This document shows positions 32,042 to 41,697 of a stretch of 64,000 nt of DNA, in pieces. Under the pieces are notes generated by a model, which saw nothing but the letters and a program-made list of their open reading frames with translations, did no database searches and was not told the DNA's origin. The stretch is from positions 28,102,906 to 28,166,905 of the forward strand of contig OX463818.1 of NCBI GenBank assembly GCA_949825045.1, read 5' to 3'. The DNA is from Argyresthia goedartella (lineage: Eukaryota; Arthropoda; Insecta; Lepidoptera; Argyresthiidae). The translations under genes were made by a program, and so were the position numbers. Each line of letters begins with the position of its first letter. Position 1 is the stretch's first letter.

Positions 32042-32780
32042 GTAATTGTAACGTTGTAAGTTACCGTTGTCTTCACTCTATCATTAACTGGTCTTATTTT
32101 GAATTTAAGTAGTAATTCTCTTAATAAAACTGCCAAATGAGGCTGGTAATCACAGTATTAATTTTCACGCGCTGTACTAGCAGCATTCCACTGTTGACAG
32201 CTCGCTCGCTCTGCTGTGATTGGCCCGTTTTAAACTGACCAGCCGTGACCGCAACTTGACTTTGCGGCGCCGGCGTGATTCCGAAAACTCACTCGGCACT
32301 GTGACGTCCCTACTTGGAGAGGAATAAAAAGATTCCAAATAGGTAGCCAACAAGAAATTTTATTTAAATTGTAACGTTGTAAGTTACCGTTGTCTTCACT
32401 CTATCATTAACTGGTCTTATTTTGAATTTAAGTAGTAATTCTCTTAATAAAACTGCCAAATGAGGCTGGTAATCACAGTATTAATTTTCACGCGCTGTAC
32501 TAGCAGCATTCCACTGTTGACAGCTCGCTCGCTCCGCTCGCTCGTTAAATAAAATTTCTTGTTGGCTACCTATTTGGAATCTTTTTATTCCTCTCCAAGT
32601 AGGGACGTCACAGTAGAGCGAGCGAGCTGTCAACAGTGGAATGCTGCTAGTACAGCGCGTGAAAATTAATACTGTGATTACCAGCCTCATTTGGCAGTTT
32701 TATTAAGAGAATTACTACTTAAATTCAAAATAAGACCAGTTAATGATAGAGTGAAGACAACGGTAACTTACAACGTTACA
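32042..32780. repeat. Scrambled gypsy LTR fragments
   Basis: In order, with LTR positions: GTAAT; 32047-32303 forward (1-257); 32300-32367 inverted (694-627, sharing TGTG); AT; 32370-32534 forward (1-165); CGCTCGCTCG; 32545-32612 forward (627-694); GT; about 32615-32780 inverted (166-1). The last base is the processed U3 end and CACT follows. The breakpoints at LTR 165 and 627 are each used twice. Unprocessed end dinucleotides (GT after CA, AT before TG) remain at the inner junctions. Confidence 0.9.
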
Positions 32781-33077
32781 CACTCAACCGCTGACGTGAA
32801 TCTACTTATTTCCCGACGATGCAGATTTACACTCCGACCAGGCCCGATGCTTGTATGATAATTGGTACACCGAAATACCATCAATGCCACGGTGCCCGAG
32901 CAGCCATGTTATTCTCCCGATGAGACAAGACAAAGAGTAAAGATAACCTCCAATTTTACATCTCGTTCCGGTACGAGTGACAGCTGCTAGTTCCGTTTTC
33001 GCTAGTGATGTGCCGATTACTCGCGATCGATTCGCGCAACAAAAACCGGTGCGTTTCCGAAGCATAAATATTAAATA
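32781..33077 (-). repeat. BEL 3' LTR, inner half
   Basis: Matches 39769-40065 with few substitutions. The inner end reads AAATA where the 5' LTR has AAACA, a C to T change in the terminal CA. Adjacent minus-strand sequence GGGCGGGTGAC can serve as polypurine tract. Confidence 0.88.
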
Positions 33078-33108
33078 GTCACCCGCCCGGACAGGCCCGA
33101 ACCTGTCC

Positions 33109-35604
33109 CTAATCAATAGGAAGGCGAGAAAGTGTTGCGACCGCTCTCTTGAGGACCGAGTCCCCCACCTTGACTTCTGCTGATCGAGGCGTGCCATCCC
33201 GACCCGTGTGCAAATTGACGATCCGTCCTCGTCTCCATCTCAATGATGGCAGGTTCGCATCCTTAATCAGCACCAAATCACCGACTTGAGGGGGGCTCGT
33301 CCGGTCAGTCCACTTAAGGCGCTGCTGCAAGATGTGCAAGTACTCAAGGGACCACCGTTTCCAAAAATCTTGAGCCATCTGCTGCAACATCTGCCACCTA
33401 GTTAACCGACTTAACTTAACATCACCGAATGGGTATTCTGGCAGGGCGTTAAGGGGCTGACCTATCAGGAAGTGACCCGGCGTCAACGCTTCCGAATCAT
33501 TTGGATCCGAACTGAGTGGGCACAACGGACGCGAGTTCAGTGTCATTTCAATTTTACAGAACAGCGTCGCAAGCTCTTCAAAGCGTAGAGAGGTCTCACC
33601 GATGATCCTCGTCAGGTGCGACTTAGCCGATTTAACCGCAGCCTCAAAAATTCCTCCCCAATGAGGACATCCCGGCGGACTGAAAACCCATTCAATCCCT
33701 CGTCGGGAGCAAGCCGTACCGATGGCGTCCTGGTTACCGTTCAGGAATTGAGTGACCTCCTGCAGATATCGCCTGGCTCCGACAAAAATTGTGCCGTTGT
33801 CCGAACGGATTAATGTCGGGAGGCCCCTTCGTGAGACGAACCGATCCAGACATGCGATAAATGCCTCCGTAGTGAGGTCACTGACCACCTCCAAGTGGAC
33901 TGCCTTCGTGGCCAAGCACACGAAGACGCACAGGTATGCCTTCACTAATCTGGCGTTCCGTAGCTGTGAAGACTTGACCATGAATGGTCCCGCGAAATCC
34001 GTTCCGACACCCGCAAAGGGCCGTATTTCGTTAACCCTATCCGCGGGCAAATCGCCCATCTGGGGCTGCATCGTAGCCGCCTTGGCCCGATAACAAGGCA
34101 GGCACCGAAATACGACGCTACGCACTAAGCGTCTTCCCGATAGAATCCAGAACTCGCGCTGGAGAAACGCCATCAAGGCGTGGCATCCGACATGCCCATT
34201 CCGAATGTGTCGATCCTGTATCAACAGTTCGACCAACTTCCCTTTCCTAGGGAGTAACAACGGGTGTGGAGCCGCATAAGGCAGGTTGGCATTCCGCAGC
34301 CGACCTCCTACCCTCAGCAATCCGTGAGGGTCAATAAACGGGTTGAGCCGAGCCACAGCTCCCTTCAGTTGGACGCGTCCGCGTCTCAGAATGTCCAATT
34401 CGGACTTAAAGTGCACCGTCTGCACGTTCCGTACCAATGCGAACAACGCATGGTTCCGCTCCCGTGGCGTCAGGACCTGTGTCCGCACTCGTAGCGCCTC
34501 AGAATTCCGACAATTCCGCGCAAATCGGCAGATCCAGGCGGTCACATTGACCAGCTTGTCGAGCGAGCTATACCGTTCCAGCAGGCTGAACTCCTCTTCC
34601 GGCTCTGGTTGCGTCGTACAGACACCGACTGTCAAGGCGCCGTTCGCCGTGGTAACGCGTGGACTCATTGGCCAATCCGATTCGGCTTGAGTCAACCATT
34701 TTGGACCCCACCACAAGGGATGTCCAACCAACTCCGGAGCGTGACACCCACGAGACGCACAGTCTGCTGGGTTCATTTCCCCTGGAACATGTCTCCAGAT
34801 CAAAGGAACCTCCGAAGTCAAAATCTGCGAAACCCGATTCGCCACAAAAATCTCCAGCTTGTGAACTGAAGCCTTCAGCCAGCATAACACGATCTGGCTG
34901 TCCGTCCAAGCGTAGACCGTATCTTCCAACGCTATTGACCCACGAAGAACCGTCATCGTGTGGTTGAGCAGACGAGTCAGGAGAGCCGCTCCCGAAAGCT
35001 CTAACTTGGGAATGGTCAGGCGAGTGCGCAACGGCGCAACCTTGCTCTTGGCCATGACCAACCGCACATCAACCTCCCCCGAGGAGTCGACCGTACGCAG
35101 ATACACCGCAGCTCCGTAGCCCTTCTCCGAGGCATCGCAAAATCCATGCAGGGTGGCGGTGTATCGTTTGGTGGGGACCAACCTCCGTGGCAGTGAAATC
35201 CGATTGATGCCAGGGAGGGTCGAAAACAACGAGTCCCACTCCGAGCTCAATGACCCGCCGATCGGGTCGTCCCATTTCAGCTCAGCAGACCACAATTGCT
35301 GCATAAAACACTTGAGCTGAAATGTTACCGGGGTGATCCACCCGTTTGGATCAAATGTCCTAGCCACCGTTGAGAGGACGTTCCGTTTCGTCCAGACCTT
35401 CGGGGAGTCCAACTCGACCCGATACGAGAACATGTCTGACACCGGCTGGTACTGGACGCCTAATACCGACAACATATTTGGATTTTCCAAATTTTCAAAA
35501 ATGTGGGGATCCTGCTGGTAGTCATCCGGAAGACCAGTGCAGTAACTCTGGAGAGTTCGACATCCATTTCCGGAGCTCGTAACCTCCACCCCGTAAGAGC
35601 TCAA
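33109..35604 (-). pseudogene. BEL Pol C-terminal part: RNase H and integrase
   Basis: 831 open codons; the apparent start is not an ATG, so this is an internal piece of Pol. Early residues continue the RT thumb (PNGWITPVTFQLKCFMQQLW). RNase H has LHGFCDASEKGYGAAVYLR (about 172-190) and AWTDSQIVLCWL (about 243). Integrase has an HHCC domain (HIRNGHVGCHALMAFL ... CLPCYR, about 465-505), then TDFAGPF, SDNGTIF and FEAAVKSAKS for D, D, E. The C-terminus carries PPQVGDLVLIKD and WRRGRIV, usual in BEL/Pao. It joins the RT part upstream only through two frame changes near 35540 and 35620. Confidence 0.85.
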
Positions 35605-36180
35605 CTAGCTCGTCCCGTCTGCACCGGTACAGATATCGTCCACGTAGAGGTCCTGCTCCAGCATCGCTGCTCCTCTAGGGAAATTTAACCGTTCTCGATC
35701 CGCTAACTCCCGCAGAGTGCGAATCGCCAAATAAGGACTAGACCGTAGCCCGTACGTGTTGGTGTTCAGCTCGTACACCCTGATGGGCTGATCTGGGCTC
35801 TCTCGCCACAGTATCAGCTGATACCGTCTATCGTCAGGGTGAATGACCGTCTGTCTAAACATCATCCGGATGTCAGCTACAAACACAACATTGTGTCGAC
35901 GGAACCGTGTGATAACATCCGCGATGTCATGATTCAACTTCGGCCCTGAATGCAAACACTGGTTCAGGTTCATGCCGTTAGATGTTGATGCCGATCCATC
36001 GAACACTACCCGTATTTTGCCCTCCGGGGTCCTCAAGACCGCGTGATGAGGCAGGAAGCAGTGGTCTTCACGCTTCCAGTCGATACCCGAAACCGACATG
36101 TGGCCGAGCGACTCGTATTCCCGCATGAAGTCGACGTACTTCTGCCGGAAAATCCCGTCACGCTTCATGCGTCGTTCCAT
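35605..36180 (-). pseudogene. BEL reverse transcriptase segment
   Basis: 191 codons with FLPHHAVLRTPEGKIRVVFD, VFVADIRMMFRQTVIHPDD (motif A), YGLRSSPYLAIRTL and the catalytic LYVDDICTGAD. A stop follows at GTS. Between 35530 and 35620 the family-like sequence (ELLRGGGYELRKWMSN) lies in another frame and then returns, indicating two compensating indels. Upstream it is in frame with the protease segment but separated by stops created by the 36264-36298 inverted duplication. Confidence 0.85.
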
Positions 36181-36263
36181 CGACAGAAGCCGCGTCTCGG
36201 CTGCATGGCGTGAACTGCCCAGCGGTGGGCGATCACTCTGAAATGGAAGACGTGCGAGAAATC

Positions 36264-36298
36264 GACCTGACCGAAGGCTGGTCGCCTTCGGTCAGGTC
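36264..36298. repeat. Perfect 15-bp inverted repeat inside BEL pol
   Basis: 36264-36278 (GACCTGACCGAAGGC) and 36284-36298 are exact reverse complements with loop TGGTC. It lies where protease-linker should read on into GRFLARLPF and it brings in-frame TGA codons. Confidence 0.95.
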
Positions 36299-36306
36299 AT
36301 TGGTCA

Positions 36307-36954
36307 TCAGGTATTGTTCCGATAAAACTGTTCACACTCTTCTTCAACTGGGTTCAACCGGCGTACCGTAGGTGGTTCCTCCACCTCCCAAAACTTCTGT
36401 ATCACCTCCGAGAGTACAGAACCGAATAAGGGACTACGAGTCGCTAGGCGTGGGGCAGCCGGCATGACCGGACCCATTACCGCGTGGCCCAGTCTGGTGT
36501 TGACCGAAACCAGACCAGTCGCCTGCAACACGTGGACACCTGGCACTAACAGGTATCCCAAGGCATCGACACCCAATAAAATGTCTACTGGGCCCGGAAT
36601 ATCGAACTCCGGGTCAGCCAGTGACAACCCAGCGACCAACTGTCGCACCGAGGGCGACAACCGTACGTGAGGGTGTGAGCCCATCACATTAGGCATGACT
36701 AATGCCGTGACCGTCAGATTCACCGATGAATCCACCCGTGACGAGAGAGTAATCCGACATACTCCCTTAACGGAACCGACTTCCGTGTTCCCAATTCCCC
36801 GAATGGAATGTGGGTACTCCCTTACCGAAATGCCCAACCGTCTTACAAGGTTGCACGAGACTAAGCACCCCTGGGCCCCCGAGTCCAATAGTGCTCGTGC
36901 TACACAAGATTTGCCGTCCGAACTCCACGCTATCACCGAGGCGGTGGGGAGCAT
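36307..36954 (-). pseudogene. BEL protease and RT linker segment
   Basis: 215 codons from an ATG, but the frame is continuous with gag upstream apart from one TAG (37000-37002). ARALLDSGAQGCLVSCNLVR is the aspartic protease active site (D-S-G) in the BEL setting; VDILLGVDALGYLL follows and the end CEQFYRN leads into RT. Stops by TGA at 36307-36309. It would cleave Gag-Pol in the virus-like particle. Confidence 0.8.
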
Positions 36955-36999
36955 GACCGTCTGTGGAGTGGCGGCACCCTGTAAGTGGGCGGCGTGTCC

Positions 37000-38798
37000 C
37001 TAGCGGGAACCTCCGCGGGATCCGAACCCGCTGGGACCCCCGTCGGCCTGGTAACTCGGCTGCTGATATGCCACCGGTGGCATATCAGACCGCATGTACG
37101 CATAATAGGCCCCTCGCTCTCCCGGTACCCGAACATACCGGACTGTGAACGGTGTGCCCGGTGGCCACCGTGGATGGAGGGGGGAGAGCGGATCCAACCT
37201 GGGGCGCTCTAGGAATGGGGGCGACATCCGACTGTTCGCCTCCCTGTTCGCCTCCCAGAGCGACGGGCAGGGTGGCGCAGAAGGTGGTGGGCTCCCAGCC
37301 TTCGCGCCACTCATAGGTGCCATCTGACACCCGCCCGTAACACGCGGTGAGCCAGCGGGCCGACGTCCTCGCTGGCCCTGGACAGCGGCGACCGAACCCC
37401 GGCTATCCCGCCTGTTACCCCCCGCGCTGCCCCCTTCCCCTCGGGGGGGGTCCCGTCCGCGGGTACCCCAGTCACCCCGTTGGTGACTCCCGTTGCCCGG
37501 AGGGGGACTGGGTCCGGCCCTGGTTGGGCCCTGTGACCGACCAACCTGAGTCCGGCCCTGGTGTCCGTCCGAAGGGCCTGACCAGTTCAGGCACAACACG
37601 ACGTGGTGCCTGCCACCGCAGCACTGACAGGGGGACGCCCTTGAGCACTCGCTCAGCGGGTGCGGCCCCAAACAACCGAAACACAATCGGTGCCGGAAGA
37701 CCACCTTCCTGCGGGCAGCCACACCGAGCGCCTTAAAGTTGGCACAACTGGTCACTTCATGACCGGTACTGTCGCAGTGCAAACAGCCGTCACCCGACGG
37801 CGCGGCACTCAAAACGCCAAATTGTTTTGACCGCCCACCCCCCCGTGGGGGTGGGGGGCGCGGCTCCTCCCGCATCCGCGTGGGTTGGCGCTGCACACTG
37901 GCCTCCGAATCCATGGTGTCGCATCGCCTGCATTCACCCTCCAAAAACTCCGTTAATTGGACGAGCGTGGGCAGTTCCGAGCTACTGCCCCCATGCAGCT
38001 GTTCAAACCGACTTTGAACAGCTGCAGGCAACCGTGACAAAACCATATATAATACGATATATGACCATTGGTCTACCGGCAGACCAAGGTTCTGAAGGGC
38101 CTTAGTGGCCACCAGCACAGGGTTGAGCACCTGTACCCGGATGTCAACATCCCGGGTTACTCTTGGTATGCTAAACAGCTTCCCCAGCTGCGCATCAACC
38201 AACCGCCGTTTGTGCTGGTAGCGGTCAAACAATATGACCCGGGCAATCTCATAATTGCCCGCCGTAACCGTTAGGTGACCGACCAACTCCTTCGGTTCAC
38301 CCCGCAGTGCCATCACTAGCTGGGCCAACTTGTAGGCGCTGTCCAGGTCGTCCCGACCGTGGACCAGGCTATCGAACAAATTGATGAATGCCGGCCACTC
38401 ATCAATTGCCCCACCGAAGGCCGGAATCTCCAGGTGTGGAAGCCGTCTAACCACACCCTTAGGGGGGGGGGGTCTCCGCTACCCTCCCCGCGGTCATCCC
38501 GACGCGACCGCTTAATTTTTTCGGCGCGACGCTCGATGTCGCCCAAGCACTCCATCGCTTGGTCAGCATCCGCGCAGAGCTGCTTCACTGCAGCCACCGA
38601 GGCCTCATCCGTAAGCCCGAGGGCTTCAGCCTCCGCAGCCAGCCGACACACCTTCCCGACGCGTGTCATTGCGTCCTCCACACGCTTGAGCAGGACATCG
38701 TCCATGTCGGGTCGCTCCACATACTTGTGAGTATGGGCGAGCCATCTCATCTCCTCACGGACACCATATCGCAGTACCGTCAAGGGCGAAGGTGCCAT
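37000..38798 (-). pseudogene. BEL Gag, broken by one frameshift and ending in TAG
   Basis: N-terminal part 38798 (ATG, MAPSPLTVLRYG) to about 38465 is helical (residues 20-95 coiled coil-like). At a run of ten G on the plus strand (38462-38471) the frame shifts; the continuation is the 37000-38454 frame with PAFGGAIDEWPAFINLFDSL, a typical BEL/Pao capsid start. Zinc knuckles: CLHCDSTGHEVTSC, CFGCLGPHPLSEC and CQCCGGRHHVVLC. A long Gly/Pro/Arg-rich tail follows. It ends with TAG in frame with the protease, either a mutation or a readthrough codon. Confidence 0.82.
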
Positions 38799-39485
38799 GG
38801 TTACCGATTTAATTGTTCCTGGTCCTATGCTTCACTACCGAACTAAGCACAGCTAGATACCAGCACTTTCCCGTCAGCGCTGGGCACAGAAATTAAAACT
38901 AAGTTGTAAAAACCAAGGCAACCACTAAAACAATTAAATCCTAAACAATATTTAATATGGTCGCCCTGTGGACATACACCTTATAATATACACTCTAAAT
39001 CAATTAGAGATTGCCACCATGTGGTACAATACAAATAACACACAAAAGGTTATTATAAAAAAAAACTATTTTTCTAGCAGTGGCCCGTCCGATATGAACC
39101 ACACTTCCTTTGAGATCAGCAAATCAGCTTAATACCCCTTAAATAGCCCGACCCTGCTGTGTAAACCGAAATAACACTGTAGGACTATAGAACCCGACGT
39201 TCTACCGCAGTAATACAATCTAGGCTTCGCAGAATGACTGTTCAATCTTTTTTGCTCAACAACAGTAGTTTCCGACTACAATTTTATAACAACTGTTAAC
39301 TAAATTGGCACTTATACTTTCACTTACCGAAAATGAACTTTAATCGTGGTATACCGACCACAGACTCATTGCCGACTTGAGCCAATCTGAGATATTCTTT
39401 TCTCCCAACTACAATGTGACAAAGGCAGCCCTACAACCGTCAATCGATGATTTCCCACTAGGAAACCGCGCTCCTGCTACCAAAA
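38799..39485 (-). other. BEL 5' leader
   Basis: About 690 nt between the 5' LTR and the gag ATG, AT-rich, no open frame of note. Expected to hold packaging signals; none can be pinpointed. Confidence 0.7.
39466..39482 (-). promoter_or_regulatory. BEL primer binding site
   Basis: On the minus strand TTT separates the LTR end from TGGTAGCAGGAGCGCGG, which begins with TGG as a tRNA-complementary site must. I did not assign the tRNA. Confidence 0.6.
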
Positions 39486-40065
39486 TGTTTAATTTCCACG
39501 CCTACCGAACGGCGTGGAATCCGAAGGGGGTGTGCTTTTGCCCGCACGTGAGAGAAAAGAAGTGATGAAATTTTACTACTGACCTTGTCACCGCAGACAG
39601 GATAGATTGAAGGCTCGATTCGAGACAGGGGAATGCGGGAGAGGAGACAGTTTTGGAATGGGAGATGGGATCGAACCCTTGCCGTCGCTGTCCGACGCCG
39701 TCGCCGGCGCGCTGCTGCCGGCACGTGGAGTCGCCGTCCGATACGACTATGTGCTTCACAACACAAATCACTCAACCGCTGACGTGAATCTACTTATTTC
39801 CCGACGATGCAGATTTACACTCCGACCAGGCCCGATGCCTGTATGATAATTGGTACACCGAAATACCATCAATGCCACGGTGCCCAAGCAGCCATGTTAT
39901 TCTCCCGATGAGACAAGACAAAGAGTAAAGATAACCTCCAATTTTACATCTCGTTCCGGTACGAGTGACAGCTGCTAGTTCCGTTTTCGCTAGTGATATG
40001 CCGATTACTCGCGATCGATTCGCGCAACAAAAACTGGTGCGTTTCCGAAGCATAAATATTAAACA
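39486..40065 (-). repeat. BEL 5' LTR
   Basis: 580 bp, complete, ending TGTTTAAT (plus left) and ATTAAACA (plus right). Contains CCACGCCTACCGAACGGCGT as a small hairpin near its left end. The uninterrupted AAATCACTCAACCG here is the empty-site reference for the gypsy insertion. Confidence 0.92.
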
Positions 40066-40632
40066 AATAGTAATAGTAATAGTAATAGTAAAAGTAATAG
40101 TAATAGTAATAGTAATAGTAATAGTAATAGTAATAGTAATAGTAATAGTAATAGTAATAGTAATAGTAATAGTAATAGTAAAAGTAATAGTAATAGTAAT
40201 AGTAATAGTAATAGTAATAGTAATAGTAATAGTAATAGTAATAGTAATAGTAATAGTAATAGTAATAGTAATAGTAATAGTAATAGTAATAGTAATAGTA
40301 ATAGTAATAGTAATAGTAATAGTAATAGTAATAGTAATAGTAATAGTAATAGTAATAGTAATAGTAATAGTAATAGTAATAGTAATAGTAATAGTAATAG
40401 TAATAGTAATAGTAATAGTAATAGTAATAGTAATAGTAATAGTAATAGTAATAGTAATAGTAATAGTAATAGTAATAGTAATAGTAATAGTAATAGTAAT
40501 AGTAATAGTAATAGTAATAGTAATAGTAATAGTAATAGTAATAGTAATAGTAATAGTAATAGTAATAGTAATAGTAATAGTAATAGTAATAGTAATAGTA
40601 ATAGTAATAGTAATAGTAATAGTAGTAGTAAT
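40066..40632. repeat. Hexanucleotide microsatellite, right half
   Basis: Nearly pure AATAGT array with two AAAAGT variants near the left end and AGTAGTAGT at the right. It is the continuation of the 24521-25347 array on the far side of the BEL insertion. Confidence 0.95.
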
Positions 40633-40656
40633 AATAATAATAATAATAATAATAAT
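40633..40656. repeat. (TAA)n tract, target of the R4-like insertion
   Basis: AATAATAAT run joining the hexamer array to the truncated 5' end of the R4/Dong-like copy. Confidence 0.9.
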
Positions 40657-41275
40657 CATACACGACCGCACAATGGCAAGCGACATGTGCAGACAGTGCC
40701 AAAATAGTTCAGAAACAATACAGCATATCACAGGAGCCTGCAGATCACTCGCACAATCAGATTATAAACATCGCCACGACCAAGTTGCAGCCATCATACA
40801 CCAACACCTCGCATTCAGATACAAATTGATTGCACAAAAAACAGCCTACTATAAATACACACCTCAAACAGTTTTAGAATCAACAGACTTTAAACTCTAC
40901 TGGGACAGAACTATAATTACAGACAAAACTATTCATTTCAACAGGCCTGACATAACTCTCCACGATAAACAGAACAAAACAGTATTTCTCATAGATATAG
41001 CCATACCAAATACACACAACCTTACCACAACGTTTACAGAAAAAAACACAAAATACACAGACCTTGCCATTGAAATTAAAACACAATGGCAGGTACAATT
41101 TGTCAAAACCATCCCAATAGTCATCTCATCCACAGGAGTCATCCCATACACATTACACACTAGTCTCAAAACCCTAAATATACCCAGATCCACACACATA
41201 CTTCTTCAAAAAGCAACAATACTAAATACATGTAGAATTGTACGGAAATTCATGGGCAAGGACCGTGATCTTTAG
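40657..41275 (+). pseudogene. REL endonuclease domain of the R4/Dong-like element
   Basis: About 205 residues, open to TAG at 41273. CRQCQNSSETIQHITGAC is a CCHC site (CX2C, H, C); FNRPDITLHDKQNK followed by FLIDIAIPNTHN gives the PD...D pattern of restriction-like endonucleases in R2/R4-type elements. The end KATILNTCRIVRKFMG is also family-like. No RT is present, so it cannot move by itself. The upstream open frame through the microsatellite is an artefact. Confidence 0.7.
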
Positions 41276-41348
41276 TAGATAAGCACTTGGCGTAAGCCCG
41301 TGTATCAGAACCTCTTTATTACAAGAGTGAAATGAAAAATTCATAAAA

Positions 41349-41391
<43 letters not shown>
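40657..41391 (+). mobile_element. R4/Dong-like non-LTR, 5'-truncated copy 1
   Basis: Bounded by TAA-type repeats on both sides (to 40656 and 41350-41391). Contains the C-terminal coding part (to 41275) and a 75-nt 3' UTR. Insertion into TAA repeats is the known habit of Bombyx Dong, and the REL-type domain below fits the R4 clade. Confidence 0.75.
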
Positions 41392-41393
<2 letters not shown>

Positions 41394-41697
41394 AAATTAA
41401 AACACAATGGCATGTACAATCTGTCAAAACCATCCCAATAGTCATCTCATCCACAGGAGTCGTCCCATACACATTACACACTAGTCTCAAAACACTAAAT
41501 ATACCCAGATCCACACACATACTTCTTCAAAAAGCAACAATGCTAAAATACATGTAGAATTGTACGAAAATTCATGGGCAAAGACCGTGATCTTTAGTAG
41601 ATAAGCACTTGGCGTAAGCCCGTGTTTCAGAACCTCTTTATTACAAGAGTGAAATGAAAAATTCATAAAAATATAATAATAATAATAATAATAATAA
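41392..41697 (+). mobile_element. R4/Dong-like, 5'-truncated copy 2
   Basis: 41392-41671 repeats 41071-41350 almost exactly (ATTAAAACACAATGGCA ... GAGTGAAATGAAAAATTC) and ends in another TAA run (41672-41697). It starts deeper in the element than copy 1 and carries a one-base insertion that breaks the frame. Confidence 0.85.

Larger units (their letters stand above)
25628..32780 (+). mobile_element. Young Ty3/gypsy retrotransposon with rearranged right end
   Basis: LTR 25628-26321, internal 26322-31347, LTR 31348-32041, then 739 bp of rearranged LTR fragments (32042-32780). CACT flanks both outer ends (25624-25627, 32781-32784); removal of one restores the uninterrupted BEL LTR seen at 39770. 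The two complete LTRs are 694 bp each and look identical by eye. gag and pol are intact, so the element could have been active recently. No env-like frame. Confidence 0.92.
25348..40065 (-). mobile_element. BEL/Pao LTR retrotransposon, minus strand, with nested gypsy
   Basis: 5' LTR 39486-40065, internal region 33078-39485, 3' LTR split into 25348-25627 and 32781-33077 by the gypsy insertion. LTR ends TGTTTAAT/ATTAAACA. Flanked by AATAG on both sides (25343-25347 and 40066-40070), a 5-bp duplication inside the microsatellite. Gag, protease, RT, RNase H and integrase are present in the BEL order but broken by frameshifts and stops. The two LTRs differ by about ten substitutions and one 7-nt indel by eye, so the copy is moderately young. 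Confidence 0.92.

Noticed and set aside
37145..38730. Plus-strand frames opposite BEL gag
   Set aside because: GC-rich antisense shadows of the Gly/Pro/Arg-rich gag tail.
39790..41275. Long frames of IT, YY and IV repeats joined to LTR or R4-like sequence
   Set aside because: Produced by the AATAGT array lying between the BEL LTR and the R4-like coding end; the joined proteins are accidental.
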